A stretch of DNA of 64,000 bases from Phaseolus vulgaris (Eukaryota; Streptophyta; Magnoliopsida; Fabales; Fabaceae). Positions 12,274-25,171 of the stretch are shown here, piece by piece (the stretch's first letter is position 1; the number at the start of each line of letters is the position of its first letter). The notes under the pieces are model-generated. The model had not been told where the DNA came from, made no database searches, and was given only the letters and a program-made list of their open reading frames with translations. Made by a program: the position numbers and the translations under genes. Location: positions 3,177,913 through 3,241,912 of the forward strand of contig NC_023750.2 of NCBI RefSeq assembly GCF_000499845.2, given 5' to 3'.

Positions 12274-13079
12274 CCTTGGAAAACAATCAAGAGGGGTAAG
12301 ATGGAAAAAAGGGAAAAAAAATGGGAATCCTTAGGGTTTGACTAAGTCAAACCCGCACCCTAGGCTTGTCCTTCTAGAAACTAAGTCAAATTGCCTTCAT
12401 AAAGGGTTAGGAACAAGCTAAAATGATACCTACACCCCCTATTATGCTAAAGGTACCTTATTCTAGCCTATCTTTGTTATTTGGACACCTAAAGTGAGCC
12501 TAAATTATTTAAAAACATATTCTATTTTTTTAAGGACCAAAAGGAATAACTTATGGTATTCTGGTTTATAGTTTCTTCTTCTTTTGCTGATTCTTTCTCG
12601 AGGCTTGGTGAGCCTGACTTTGCATCTTGAGATGACTGACCCTTTTGGGAAGTGTTTGTTGTGTCCTTAGTTATTTGTCGGTTTGTACCATAAGTAGATG
12701 TGAATATCTAAAATATTTAGTACATAATAAAATTGTGAAATAATTAAACTTACAGTGTAGGATGCAAGGAAAGGGCTGGTCATCATGCTCTAAAACATAT
12801 TGATAGTCAAATTGACTTGTACTAGTGGAAGCATTACCAATTTTTCCAATTGAATCAACAACTCTTTACTTTGTTTTATTTACAATTCTTGCAATCATAC
12901 ACAATAAACATCCTACAAACTTTTACTTATTGTTTTCTATTTAGTGAATATTATACTTGATAATTTAACTGTTCCTTATGGGTTCGATATCAGTTCTTAG
13001 GGAAAAATTCTTACTCTTGACACAATACACTTGGTGTAAAGTAGTCATCATGAAGAAGAACCACACTTACGGAGCCTAC

Positions 13080-13650
13080 AAGATCTATATGACTCAACTG
13101 ATGAAGTTCATTTGATTTACTTATTAGCATACTTAGAGAACATTGTATTTGAGGAATCATTAAAAGACAAGAATTGGAAGTTGTAATGGATGATGAGATA
13201 AAAGCAATTGAAAAAAATAAAATGCAAGACTTAGTAGAGTTGCCAAAAGGATTATAAACCCATAAGTGTAAAATGGGTATACAAGAAAAAGATGAATGTC
13301 CAAGGGGAGAATGAAAGCTACATCTAGTTGCAAAAGGTTACAAAAGAGGTGAAATATGTTACAATATCTTGGTATGTATCATACAATTTGGCTAAAAATT
13401 TACTACGTGAAAAGAGTCAACAACAACTCAACAATTGAATTAACAAATCAACAATTGAATTAACAAAGGATCCAGTTTATCATGAGAGGAATAAGCATAT
13501 TGATAATCATTTTCATTTTATTAGGAAACATGTGAAGAATGGAGAGGTAAAAATAATGTATGTCACAAGTTATGATCAAGTAGCAGAAAACAAAACCTCT
13601 ACCAAGAATTTTATTTGAAAACATGAAGGAGATGGTTGGGTTGAAGTAAA
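13080..13650 (+). pseudogene. Decayed Ty1/copia pol fragment (RT start joined to RNase H end)
   Basis: Plus-strand translation gives a broken start of copia reverse transcriptase (MDDEIKAIEKN, ELPKG, LVAKGYK). After a short gap it gives the end of the copia RNase H domain (DPVYHERNKHID, FHFIRKHVKNGEVK, YVTSYDQVAE). Everything between is deleted, and stops and frameshifts are frequent. A 19-20-bp tandem duplication (caacaattgaattaacaaa) lies near 13430-13466 at the deletion. Confidence 0.8.
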
Positions 13651-13856
13651 TTGTATCTTATTTTTTTATATGGGTTTAAGTAACCATTTCTGCATACTAT
13701 AAAAAAAAGTATTATCACTTATTTAATATTCAAGTACTAGTAGCTATTACCATTAAACTACATAAGTTTTTGGTATGAAAGGCCACATAACCCGAAGTAC
13801 AATCTCATAGTAATATCTAGCATAAAACACTATTTTATTATTTTCCCATACTTTAT

Positions 13857-16800
13857 TCAAAGGCTTTCATAAAGCATCAACGGAAGACGTGGTGCAAGCG
13901 TAAGTTGGAGTTCGTTTTCTTTAGGCAAAGCCACACCTAACCCTTCAGTCATATCAACTTCAGCACCATCCTTTGTGCTCATATCAAAGCCTTGAATCAA
14001 GCGAGCCAGGGTCAAATGCAGCACTTGCAGCCCAAAGGTCACTCCCGGGCACGACCTTCTTCCAAAGCTAAATGGAATTAGCTCGAAGTTCTGGCTCATA
14101 AAGTCAATGTCTCGATGAGTCGTGAGGAACCTTTCGGGGTTAAACTCATTAGGGTTGGACCATACTTCTGGGTCCCTTTGCAGCTCCCATAGGTTAATAA
14201 GCAAACGTGCTCCCTTTGGGACATGGTACCCTGCCACACAGCAATCCTCCATGGCTTCCCTGATTCCTGTTAAGGGTGCTGGTGGGTACAGACGAAGGGT
14301 CTCTTTGATGATGGCATGGAGATAATTGAGGTTTTTTATGTCAGATTCTTGGACCCATCTTTCTTTTCCTACGCTGTTGTCCAGTTCTTGTTGTGCAGCC
14401 TTTAGGACCCTTGGGTGGTTTAGGAGCAAGGAGAGTGCCCATGTTAGGGTTATGGCTGTGCTTCCAGAGCCAGTAAGGACAAGGAGCTGTAACAAAAGTT
14501 CATCAACATAAATAATCTCTCGTTTGAATAAAGAAACAAAATTATTTTAAGAGAACTCTAATTTTTTTTATAAAAGCTTTCATTATACAACTTAACATCT
14601 CAGCTAGACAGATACATTAAATAAGAACAATCATCTGTCATCACATGAAAAAACAAAATATGAGAGATTAAACCAAAACTCATGTTAACAAAAACGATAT
14701 ATAGTTAGACTATACCTATTCATAAAGAATTCTAAGAACAAGTTAGATGGAAACATATTATACTAATTAAATGATTCTGTATGAATAAATTCTAAATTAT
14801 CCAATTTATCAGCACACGCATTCCCTTCACGAAAAATATGAATAACCCTAAACCTAATTTTTCCATAGTAATTAAGTTAAGTATTCCATCAATTTCGAAG
14901 TATCCGCAAAATATTAAAATTAATTTATAAAGTAAAATTTGTATTTATTTATATATTATAAAATTTTCTTTATATGTAGTTAATGCAAAATCTTTAATAT
15001 TTTATCTTTTAATTGAGAAATACAATGAAATTATTATGTTAAAAAAATTATATTTTTTACAATACTATGTAAAGAGATATATAAATGTACAAATAAATTC
15101 ATCAAAACCTATTTTTATTTTATTTTCTTAGTTTGAGGGAAGATCTCTTTATGAATCCACAAAACCCTTCTTTTTAACCAACCATTTGTCATTATTATAT
15201 TTTCATTTACACTATGCATAGATTACAAGAATTAATATACTACAAACCTAGGAAAGTTTATAGAAGAAGACGAACCAGTCTTATTTATCCTAAAATTAAT
15301 TATTTTTTTCTGAAAAAAAATGGTAGAGTTGTCTGTATTTTGGAGAATCCTCTAGATAAGTATAAATATTTACATATTGTTGACTAATATGTTTGTCAAA
15401 CATCCACAATTAAACTTAAAAACATTTTTTTTAATATACTCGGGATTGTGTCTTAAAATTAATAGAAAGTGTTAAAAAAGATGTTAAAATTGAACTTTAG
15501 AAATTTATATTATAATCAATAACCAAAGTTGACGTGTGACCTATATTGTATGGTTGGATTTTGAACACAACTATCACTTCCAAGCCATCAAAAGTAAAAG
15601 GGAGGAAACAGGGGATTAGTACGGTCACGTGGGAGTTAAATTGTTCTATTTTTCATCCACCAAATAAAAAATATTAACTTGATATCCTCAAATAATAATA
15701 TTTTATAATACTTATTTATTTTTTAATTTAAAATTCTAATATATATTATTATATTATTAAAATAACACTACAATATAATTATTAAATAAAAACTAATTTT
15801 AAAAAAAATAATTAATCACTATATTTATTAAATTAGATATTATTTTAAAAATTAAAATAATTATTGGTATTTAAAGTATTTTTTTTATCAAGATTAATAA
15901 AATGAATTAAAAGAACATCTAAGAAATGTTTCAAGCTATATATATAAGAGTTAGTTTAAAATCTCCATAACAAAATCCATTAAAAATCCAAAAAAAACTT
16001 TTAAAATGGTTTCTATTATAAATTAGTTTTTAAATTTATATTTAATTAAATTTCAATTTAAAAATTACTTTACATGTAATAATTTTGTAGTTTATAAAAT
16101 AGCTAATTTTTTTTTTCAAAATTAATTAATATAGTAATTGATTGTTTTTATTTCCAAAATTAATTTGTATGTAATGATTTTAGAGCAATGAGAGTTGTGA
16201 AGTGTGAAGTGAATGTATTTTTTTTGAAGGAATTTTGTTTCTCTTGACAATTACTAGACCAATTATTGAGAATTAAAAGAAAACGTACCACTGATGTTGC
16301 TTTGATAACTATCTCCCTGTTATAGCCACAAAAATCTTCTTGCCCTTCGAAAGATGATAGCATCACATCCATGAAGTCCCTTTCACATCCACCATTCATG
16401 TTATCTCCTCTCGTCTTCACATGTTCTTCAAGCCACTTCTGAAGGATAAAGTCTAGTTTCTTAGCTGTTCTTTTCATGAAACTGAGATGTCCTTGAAAAT
16501 CAAACCAACTCAGTGATGGAATTGCATCAGCCACCACAAAAATACCACACAGATACGTGGCATCTTTTATGGCTTTCCTCAGCTTCCACGCCTCATTATC
16601 TTCTTCATTAACTGTGTCCCCTCCAAATCTCTTTCCAGCTATCATCCTCACAATTATATTGAAGGTCATGTGCTCCAATAAATTGCTCATAGCCACTTCA
16701 GTTGAACCCTTCACGTTCTTTATCGATGATATTGATGAGTACAACTCCTTCACAAGTGACAATGTTTCACTGTCTCTCACATGCTTCAGCTTCTCAAGCC

Positions 16801-17251
16801 TGTAGCTTGAGAAAATCTCAAGAACTGCCATTTTTCTAATCTCACGCCAGTAATTTCCATAAGGGGCAAGGCCAAACACTGCATGGTTGTAACCCAGGAT
16901 TCTCCCTGCAGAAGTGTTTGGCCTTGAGGCAAAAACTCTGTCATTTTTTGTGAGGCACTCCTTTGCAATTTCCCTGCTGTTCACCACTATGGTGGGGTGG
17001 CAACCCAGTTTGACACAGAAAATTGGACCATATTTCTCAGCCATGGCTGAAAAGGTCCTGAAATAGGGTATTCTAGCATTCAGCAGATGGAGGTGCCCTA
17101 TGAAAGGTAAAGCAACACCAGGTTCGGGTACTTTTGTGCCCTTTTTAGGTTTAGTAGATCTATTCAGAGATCTAATGAACCTAAACACTTTGCATGCAAT
17201 TAACAAAGCTAAGATTCCTGCAAAAGTTGGGACATAGGAAGCAGGATCCAT
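13857..17251 (-). CDS. CYP82-family cytochrome P450, copy 2 (two exons)
   Basis: The exons are 17251-16289 and 14486-13857, separated by a 1,802-bp GT-AG intron (donor GTACGT, acceptor TTACAG) at exactly the same codon position as in copy 1. The product is 530 residues, an ER-anchored haem monooxygenase. Visible features: membrane anchor near residues 8-28, hinge PEPGVALPFIG, WREIR, ETLR, PERF and the haem signature FSFGRRSCPG. The I-helix again reads TGSGST without the usual acidic residue. Protein similarity to copy 1 is high along the whole length, so the two are tandem duplicates about 12 kb apart, same strand. The reading frame is intact. The substrate is unknown. Confidence 0.95.
15766..16190. 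mobile_element. Diverged CACTA-type foldback element inside the P450 copy 2 intron
   Basis: It begins cactacaatataattatta and ends near atgattttagagcaatg, with inner phrases of the foldback family (actaattttaa, taattttgtag, ccaaaattaattt). It lies wholly inside the 1.8-kb intron and accounts for about a quarter of its extra length relative to the 91-bp intron of copy 1. Confidence 0.5.
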
Positions 17252-17287
17252 GGGGATTGTTGAGTAGTTATGATACTTGCATATCTA

Positions 17288-17289
<2 letters not shown>

Positions 17290-17330
<41 letters not shown>
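17290..17330. repeat. (TA)20 microsatellite at the promoter position of P450 copy 2
   Basis: A 41-nt uninterrupted TA run begins 39 bp upstream of the start codon, the same distance at which copy 1 has its TATA box. Other TA runs in the window are at 17761-17776, 23815-23834 and 25138-25168, in non-genic DNA. Confidence 0.9.
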
Positions 17331-17332
<2 letters not shown>

Positions 17333-18436
17333 ACTCAGGTTTACACTAAATAGATTTTTAAAAATCTAATCTAAAACCAAATAATTCAATTTAAATCCAT
17401 ATTTTTTAAAAGAATTTATTTGAAATTTTACATATCTATATTTAAATAATTAAATTGGAATTAAATTTAAAATTCACAACCTTTTAAAATCATATTTAAA
17501 TTAAAATAATTTAAAATTATTATACATTTTGTAAGAATAATTTTTAAAATGAAATTTGGTTAGAATATTTTATATTTCATTAAATATGCAAATGTGCAAG
17601 TAATTACTAGTTTGAAAATAATTATTTTATATGATTTAAATTGAAACATAACTATGTGTAATATTTTTTAGCACTTGCTTTTTTTATTAATTAAGGTTAT
17701 ATTTTTAATAATGTTTGATGGTTGAACACATTATAATAACTCAATTAATTATGCAGTAAATATATATATATATATACGCGAAAAGGAAAATGTATTGAAA
17801 GTTGTTTGAGTGTGTAATTATAGCTTGAACAACATCCATTATTAAAACAATGAAAATTTTATTAACTTTTTCTTACTCAAGCTACAAATGTTATGGTATG
17901 TCACTTTATAGATAATTTATATAATTTAAGTGACACTATAACACTTAAGTGACGAGACTCGTTGTTCATCCTAAAAGATCTTTCATAGCCTCATCATAAC
18001 ACTAGTTTTCCATCATTTGAGGGACTAGGCATTGCTTAAGTTATAGAAGTTCTAGAATAAAGGAGATTAGTGTGGCAACTGACATGAATAAGGAAGAATA
18101 TAAAATAGTTATAAGTAAATAAATGTTTTCAAAATAGCATAATATTTTGATAATTATAGAAATTAAGAATTTACTTTCTGCCCTAGGCAAGTGCATATAG
18201 GTCAATAAAAGTCAAAAGAAAGGTAAGGAACATGTAAAGGGATCATGGGAAGCATAGCCAAACACGAGAAACATATGTCCTCAAACTTTTTTCCTGGAGG
18301 AATTTTTAATTTTGTCCAACTACACTCCGAACCCTAGGTTAGATTTTTATTTGTTTAAGAAAATATTCAAATTTCATTTAGATTTAGCTTGGGTGGCATT
18401 GTTGGCTATTCGTAGCCAATGTAAACAACTTTTGAC
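17331..18436. other. AT-rich DNA upstream of P450 copy 2
   Basis: It includes the distal promoter of P450 copy 2 but no identifiable motif. Nothing else is recognised. Confidence 0.4.
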
Positions 18437-18730
18437 ATTACAAAAACACGGTATATTGTGACGGTTATTTTTGTATAAAGTGGCGTTTATAACTGTCACA
18501 ATATACACGTGTGGCGGTTTTTCAAACCGCCATAGTACTGGTCGTCACAAAGTTTAATGTGTCGGTTTCATGCTAGCCATCACAACCCCCGTCACTTTAA
18601 CACTATGTTTAAAGTTGCGATTTTTATATGTAAATAGTATTAGTTATAACTATCGTAATTGAATTCATTAAAGAAGATTCTGACGTCATTATCTAGGATA
18701 ATTTGTGACGTTTTTAACTGTCATAATTTT
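18437..18730. mobile_element. CACTA-like remnant with GTGACGGTT/AACCGTCAC-type repeats
   Basis: It starts with the degenerate end cattacaaaaacacgg and contains alternating phrases (gtgacggtt, ggcggtttttcaaaccgcc, cgtcacaa, ctgtcacaa). These resemble subterminal repeats of legume CACTA elements. There is no transposase and no second end. Confidence 0.5.
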
Positions 18731-18984
18731 AATTCTAAATAAATAAAATTTAACCTCCAAATTTCATAATTTTTTTATAATCTAGTTTGTACAATTAAAC
18801 TACACATAATATATGTTCATAATAATAATAAAAAAAAATACTAATAAAATGAAATAATGTATAAAAGTTATCGATATCCATTTAATTCATTGAAAGTTAA
18901 AGCACACATAATATTGTTTAGAAGTTGATACATAATTAAAAATTAAAACACAATTGTTTCAAAAGTTCATTCATCACTAATCAA

Positions 18985-19135
18985 GAAACTATTTATTAAT
19001 AATATCAATAATAAAAACTAATTTAAATATCAATAATTTTTTTAGTTTCTAAAATAGTATATAATTTAGTTAATATAATAATTAATTATTTTGTTTCTAA
19101 AACTAGTTTATATTTAATGGTTTTCTTGTATTAAT
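18985..19135. mobile_element. Half of a CACTA-type foldback MITE
   Basis: The right arm only, ending ttaatggttttcttgtatta and diverged from the family terminus. A further diverged stretch of the same family lies at about 19975-20085. Confidence 0.5.
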
Positions 19136-20145
19136 GCACTTTTTTTTCTAAAAATACATAAATAATTTTGAAAAATTGAGAATAGTGTGGTTACCTTAAA
19201 TATTGTTTTTGTAAAAGAGTAAATTAGTATAAATCTTAGTGTTTCCTTCTTCATTGTCTCTTATATTATTATAATCCTTCTATCTTTAATATTTTTCAAA
19301 ATTATAAGACACTAAAGTTAGCATATTTGATTTTCAAAAAACTAGACTTTTCTTAAAATAAAATCTTATTTAAAGAATTTGTTAACCTATTTAAAAATAT
19401 TAGTAGTTCAATTTACTTGTAAAGTGAGGCTTTACTTCTAACATTCACTAATATATTATAATGGTAGTAAGTTGTGTCCAAAGACGTAAACTTATTATTC
19501 ATATTTAGTTATTACTATTTTTTTGTGTTTCCTTTATAATAAATAAAACACATTCATTGTCATCCGTATTAAGAAAATGTAATTATATTTGACACAAATA
19601 TTTTTTTCCACTTTAACAACTAAATATATTATTATTTTATTTTAAAATTTTAAATAATTTTATTTTTATTAATTAAATATAATATTTTATCACTAATTTT
19701 CAAAATTAATTTCCCTTAAAAAATGGTTACATTTACCCTCTTAACATAATAAAAATATGATTATGAGGATCTCAAATGTTTTGCTTTTATTAAGGACCTG
19801 ATACTTGACACTGAAAGCAGTAAACCAATACTTAATAAACAAATAAATTAATGTTTTAATTATTTTTAATTAAAAATATTATAATATTATTATAAACGGT
19901 TGTTGAAGAGTGTTATGTATTGTAGTGTGAACAAAACGTTGTCCTTTTATTAATGTACTATTTTAATACCTTTTAATATTACAATACTAAAAAAATATTA
20001 TTAAATAAAAACTAATTTTAAAAATAAAAAATAATTTATTATTATATTAACTAAATTAAATATTATTTTATCATTAAAATGATCGAATTATACCTATAAT
20101 GTTGTCGAGAAATATTACAAATTAATAATTAGAATTTGGAAGAGA
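19136..20145. other. AT-rich intergenic DNA
   Basis: Nothing recognised apart from the weak foldback-family stretch near 19975-20085. Confidence 0.45.
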
Positions 20146-20420
20146 TTGTTTCAAATATAGACCACACAAACCACAATTCACAATCCAGAATCTAACCCTA
20201 TCCACAATCTAACCCTATGTTGGAAGAATTTGTCCAACAACCAAGAATTTTGCATCACTCAATTAATGGACCCAAACAAAAGAGTGACAGAAAATCTGTG
20301 TCTATTACGTTCATAACATCACAACAAATTCTATTTCTTCATGTTCACATTTCGAAATCCAAAACGGTTGCAGATTCCTGGTAATTTATACATGAGATTC
20401 ATCATAACTGTTACTACAAA
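20146..20420. repeat. Diverged direct repeat C, copy 1
   Basis: About 270 bp (phrases 'tcaaatatagaccacac', 'ccaacaaccaagaattttgc', 'gttcataacatca', 'cttcatgttcacat') recur in order at 27495-27780. No ORF. The function is unknown. Confidence 0.6.
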
Positions 20421-20719
20421 ACAAAATGACGAACGATATTTATTTTGGACAAATTAAATAGGTTCTAAAAGTATAAGCTTACCTATGTTAAAACATTTTA
20501 ATCAAATAAAAAATTTAGAACTATAAACTTAACTAAAAGTATATTAAAACTCTTATGTTAAAATTCAATTAAACTATAATCAATAACTTGGTAGAGAATG
20601 AGAGGCCATCATAGGCCTCCCCGGGATTTTATGGGCAGAATCACATAACGTTTTTTTTTAAAAAATTTACTAAATAATTATGGTGAATATGATATGTTAA
20701 AAAAAAATTTAAAGATGGA

Positions 20720-22790
20720 GACTGAATGAAAAGTTCATTACTAGGAAACTAAATCGGTAGAGAAGGAGATTCAGTTTTGTGAGATTCTTCTATGTCAAGA
20801 ATGCTATGCAGATGGCAAAGGAATTCAATACCATTTGGGAACGTCAAACTTTATGTTAACATTCCTAGAAGATATGAGAATCATAAAATTCAAACCAAAG
20901 TTCATCCTAGCGATTTTGAAAAGACTTATGATTTAGATATATGGGACTTCCTGTTCTATATGATGACTAGACTAGGGTTTGATGACAAATGGATTGGGTG
21001 GGTAAACGAATGTCTAGAATCATCATCGGTATTTGTACTAGTTAACAGAAGTGCAACCACAAAGTTCAAACCATCAAGGGGGTTAAGACAAGGAGATCCT
21101 ATGGCACCCTTTTTCCTTCTCTTTGTTGTAGAGGGAATGACGAGATTAGTATGACAAGCGAAAAAATTAAATCTTTTGAGAGGGGTAAAGATAGGAAAGA
21201 ATGAAGTAGAAATTAATTTCTTGCGGTTTGTAGATGACTCGTTATTCATTTGTAAAGCGAATTATGAAAGTATATTCACAATAAAATTCATTCTTAGATG
21301 TTTTTAATTAGCTTCAGGGTTAAGGGTGAATTTTCCCAAATCAATGATAGGAGGCTTAGGGGTAGACGAAGGCTCACTGGACAACTTCTCTCTCCTGTTC
21401 AATTGCTCTCAAGTGTCCCTTCCTTTCAAGTATTTAGGTTTATCGGTTGGTCGAAATCCTAGGAAACATCATTATTGCTTTGTTGCTTTTGGACAAGACT
21501 AGGAACAAGTTATCTAAGTGGAAATGAAGGAACCTCACTTTGGCTGGAAGATTATGTCTAATTAAACCTATACTTAGGGTTTTTCTCCTTTATTTCATAT
21601 TCTTTTTAAGGCACATGTATTCGTATGTCAAGAAAACACTAAAATACATAGAAAAAATCTTTAGAGTTGGGGTGTGAGAGCTATATAATAGCCTGGATTA
21701 GTTGGGAGCAGTTGTGTAGATCAAAGGATGAAGGAGGCATGGTCATAGAGAACATAGGTCACTTTAATAAGGCCTTATTTGCTAAATGAAAGTGGAGATT
21801 GTTGGATGAAACTAATGAAAAATGGAAATATATCCTAATGTCTAAATATGACGTACTCGAATCTGAGCCAAAATAGGAATGCAAAATAGTTTCATTCAAT
21901 ATGGTGGAGAGATTTAAGCAAAGTATGTGAAGAAGGTAACAGTGATTGTTGGTTCAATATGGTAGCACAATGTGAAGTTGGATCAGGAAATAAGTTTAGA
22001 CTCTGGGAGGATACTTGGTTAGGAAATTCTAAGCTTAAATCCAAATTCCCTAAACTATATTATATATTTGTGTGTCATAGTAGAGCAGTAGGGGAAGTTG
22101 GGTTCTAGTTTAATGAGGGTTGGATTTGGCACTTGCAGTGGAAAAGATCTTTGTTTGAATGGGAGAAAGAACAAGTGCAACAATTGATTAGTGAACTAGA
22201 TTCAGTTCATATACATAGGGATAAGTTTGACTCTTACTGAAGACGATGGGTTTTTTTTTTTGTGAAGTCAGTTATGATGCCATACACAACAATACCCTTA
22301 CCAGAAACAACAACTTCTTTAATGCATTTTGGGAGGTGAACACCTCCCCATCATCTCAAGTGCTTGCGTGGAGGGCGATTCTTGAAAGGTTACCCACTAG
22401 ACTATACCTGATTAGGAGAAGGACTAACATTACTAATGCAAGTTCCCGTTGTGCCAAATGTGCCCATAATATTTATAAAACCTATTTTTACATTGTAAGA
22501 TGGAACTTTTAGCCTGTAATACATGCCATGCCTGGGTGGGAATTTAGTCAATTCAGCATAACAACCTCTCTGCTCATTTTGTGCAGTTTAAGATGTTACA
22601 ACTAAATAAAAAGCAAAACCAGGTCTGAAAAACTATGTGGATAACACTCATATGGAGTATATGGAATTAAAGAAACTCAGTGGTGTATAGAAATGAGAAA
22701 TTTGATGTTAAAGAACTGGTGCATATGACGTGGTTAAAGACTTGGTTGTGGCTAAAATTCAGAGTTGTCGCAGTCTTGTTCTCTTTTTAG
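20720..22790 (+). pseudogene. Decayed LINE reverse transcriptase
   Basis: Plus-strand translation gives successive LINE pol blocks. They are RT motif A (DFEKTYDLDIWDFLFYMM), the GLRQGDPMAPFFLLFVVE block, a changed catalytic box (FVDDSLFI in place of F/Y-A-D-D), the PFKYLGLSVG block, FRLWEDTWLG, and the zinc-binding region (VLAWRAILERLPTRL, CAKCAHN). At least several stops and frameshifts break it. No 5' ORF1 is recognisable. The 3' end lies near 22800-22990. Confidence 0.85.
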
Positions 22791-23005
22791 AATTAGATTT
22801 TGTGCCCTATTCAATGTCTTAAAACAATCTAATATTAAAAAAATATGTTGGTTTGTGTTATGGATATCCCGAGGTGCATTTTCCACATGCCTTCCATAGC
22901 TTATATAGGATTTATATGTTATGCTTAATTTTGGTAATAATACTAATTTCTTCATCAAGGCTAAAAGAGTTTTCTTGTCTTTTTGGCTGTAACAGAAAAT
23001 GAGTA

Positions 23006-23140
23006 AAGATAAGACCTCAAACCTAAGAGGACATAAGTCTCACTAAGAGCTCACACAATTTGTGTAAAATTTTTTTACTTCATTCAAATTCAACTCGCAA
23101 AATACAATGAATATGTCTCCTATTTATAGGTGAGTGTAGT
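23006..23140. repeat. Dispersed repeat B, copy 2
   Basis: Same order of phrases as 12143-12273 (gataagacctcaaacctaag, ctcacacaatttgtg, tatttataggtga). It directly follows the 3' end of the decayed LINE. Confidence 0.65.
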
Positions 23141-23935
23141 TATTAGTGAGTGAGATTTTATTTTTTGGAGTTATGTTGGAATCATAATATTTTTTTTTTA
23201 TAATAAGGTTGAAACACCCTAAAATACTTTATATTATTTAATTTTTTTAGGCTGATAAAAATAATAATAGTAGTAGTTAATAACTTGGTAAATAAATAAT
23301 GTAAAGTGTAAAGTGCATGTGACCATAATTATAAAAAATGGAGTGATAGTTATCCACCGATTTACTCTAGTATGATAGAGAAAAGATACTTTCACAATTC
23401 ATAATAATAATATAATAATTTAACATTATAAAACAGGAAAAACATTCACTTGATAATTCACTATAATAATGTAAAATAAAATAAAAATATAATTAAAAAC
23501 TATCATAACTGCAACATAATAATATGATGGATGAGTACTAAAATTGTAAAGTTGTTTCTTCTAGTCTTTTTCATCTTCATTAAAAAAATAGAGAGTAGGT
23601 TGAATTAAATTCCACTTGCCATACCTAACTTCTTGAACTCCCAACTACTTAAGCATAAATTCCAAACATGTGAGGACAGCACACTCATTAATTATGGTAC
23701 TCTCGTTCACTCGTGAAAAATTAATAGGATATGTAGCCTAACTCTTATGGTTAAAGACATAGAGTTTTGTTTTATCGATTAGATGATAAACTTCTCTATT
23801 AATTTTTTTATTTAATATATATATATATATATATTTATATTAGGAATATATTTAATTAAATAAATATATTTTAAGTTTCTAATTTAGTTTTTTAATGTTT
23901 TCAGTTGAATAAATTATAAAAATTATTATCTTTTT
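23141..23935. other. AT-rich intergenic DNA
   Basis: Nothing recognised apart from a short TA run at 23815-23834. Confidence 0.45.
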
Positions 23936-24317
23936 CACTACAAGAAAATCATGAAATAGAAATCAATCTTTAGAGACCAAAATAATTAGTTGTAATAGTA
24001 ACTAAATTAAAGACCATTTTAGAAACTAAAAAAAAATTGATTTCTAAATTAGTTTCTATTATTGTTAAATAGTTTTTAAATTGGTATCTAATCAGCAACC
24101 AAGGTTTTAGAGACCAAATTTAAAAACTAAATAATTGGTAGTTAAAACTTTGGTTGCTAATTAGATACCAATTTAGATACTATTTAACAATAATAGAAAT
24201 TAATTTAGAAATAATTTTTTTATTTAGTTTCTAAAATGGTTTCTAATTTAGTTACTATTGTAACTAATTATTTTGGTCTTTAAAAATTGGTTTCTATTTC
24301 ATGATTATCTTGTAGTA
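23936..24317. mobile_element. CACTA-type foldback MITE, second near-full copy
   Basis: It starts CACTACAAGAAAATCATG and ends catgattatcttgtagta, with both long inverted arms present, and is 382 bp against 383 bp for the 8794-9176 copy. The last base is A instead of G. The flanking triplets are TTT and CTT, so the target duplication has diverged. Confidence 0.8.
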
Positions 24318-24560
24318 CTTATATTAAATTATTTATTATAAAAAAATATTTAAATTTTATTTGTATTTGTTAACTATTTAAGTTATAATATTATTGTATA
24401 TTTTTACTTTTTATAATTTCTATTTTATTTTTATGGACGACAACTCCTTTTTTATTTTTATTGTGATTTTTTTTATTGTAGATAAATTTTGTATACTAAT
24501 TTAACTAGATTAACTATTTGATTCGTTGAAAGATAATTTGGGATTATCTAACCATAATTA

Positions 24561-25131
24561 TTTTTTTTTATTAGCAAGAACAAATAAAATAAATGAGAGT
24601 ACTAAGGATACTTCAACTCGTTTACAAAGATCTAAAACTATACAATGCTCATATAAGAAACTCCCACAATCCCTTAATGATGTAGTGATCATTACCCATC
24701 CAGTCATACCCAAAAAAATTGTAAATTTACTAAAAATCACTATAATCCTTATGCAACATGATTCAAAACGAAAAGTATTACCAAAAAAACCCCTAAAACA
24801 TTACGCCCCGTCTTGCACCAACTAAAAATATCAAAGTGGATTCTCATCACACAAGTGGGAAAACATATATCCCTCATTCACATTGCACCAATATCATGAA
24901 CTAATGATAATGAATCAATTTCATTCTACAATTTGATCACTAACTTTCGCCTTAAGGCTACTATAGCATGTGACATCTCGTAAAGCAAATTAGATTTACA
25001 CTGACAACTGATCTTGACATTGCAGTCATTATAGGTGTAGCATTCGTTGTTTGGCATGTCTAAGATCAAGTTGTATTCCTTGTATAAATTTTCCACCTAC
25101 AGTACACGACTTACAACAAACCAATTACATT

Positions 25132-25171
<40 letters not shown>

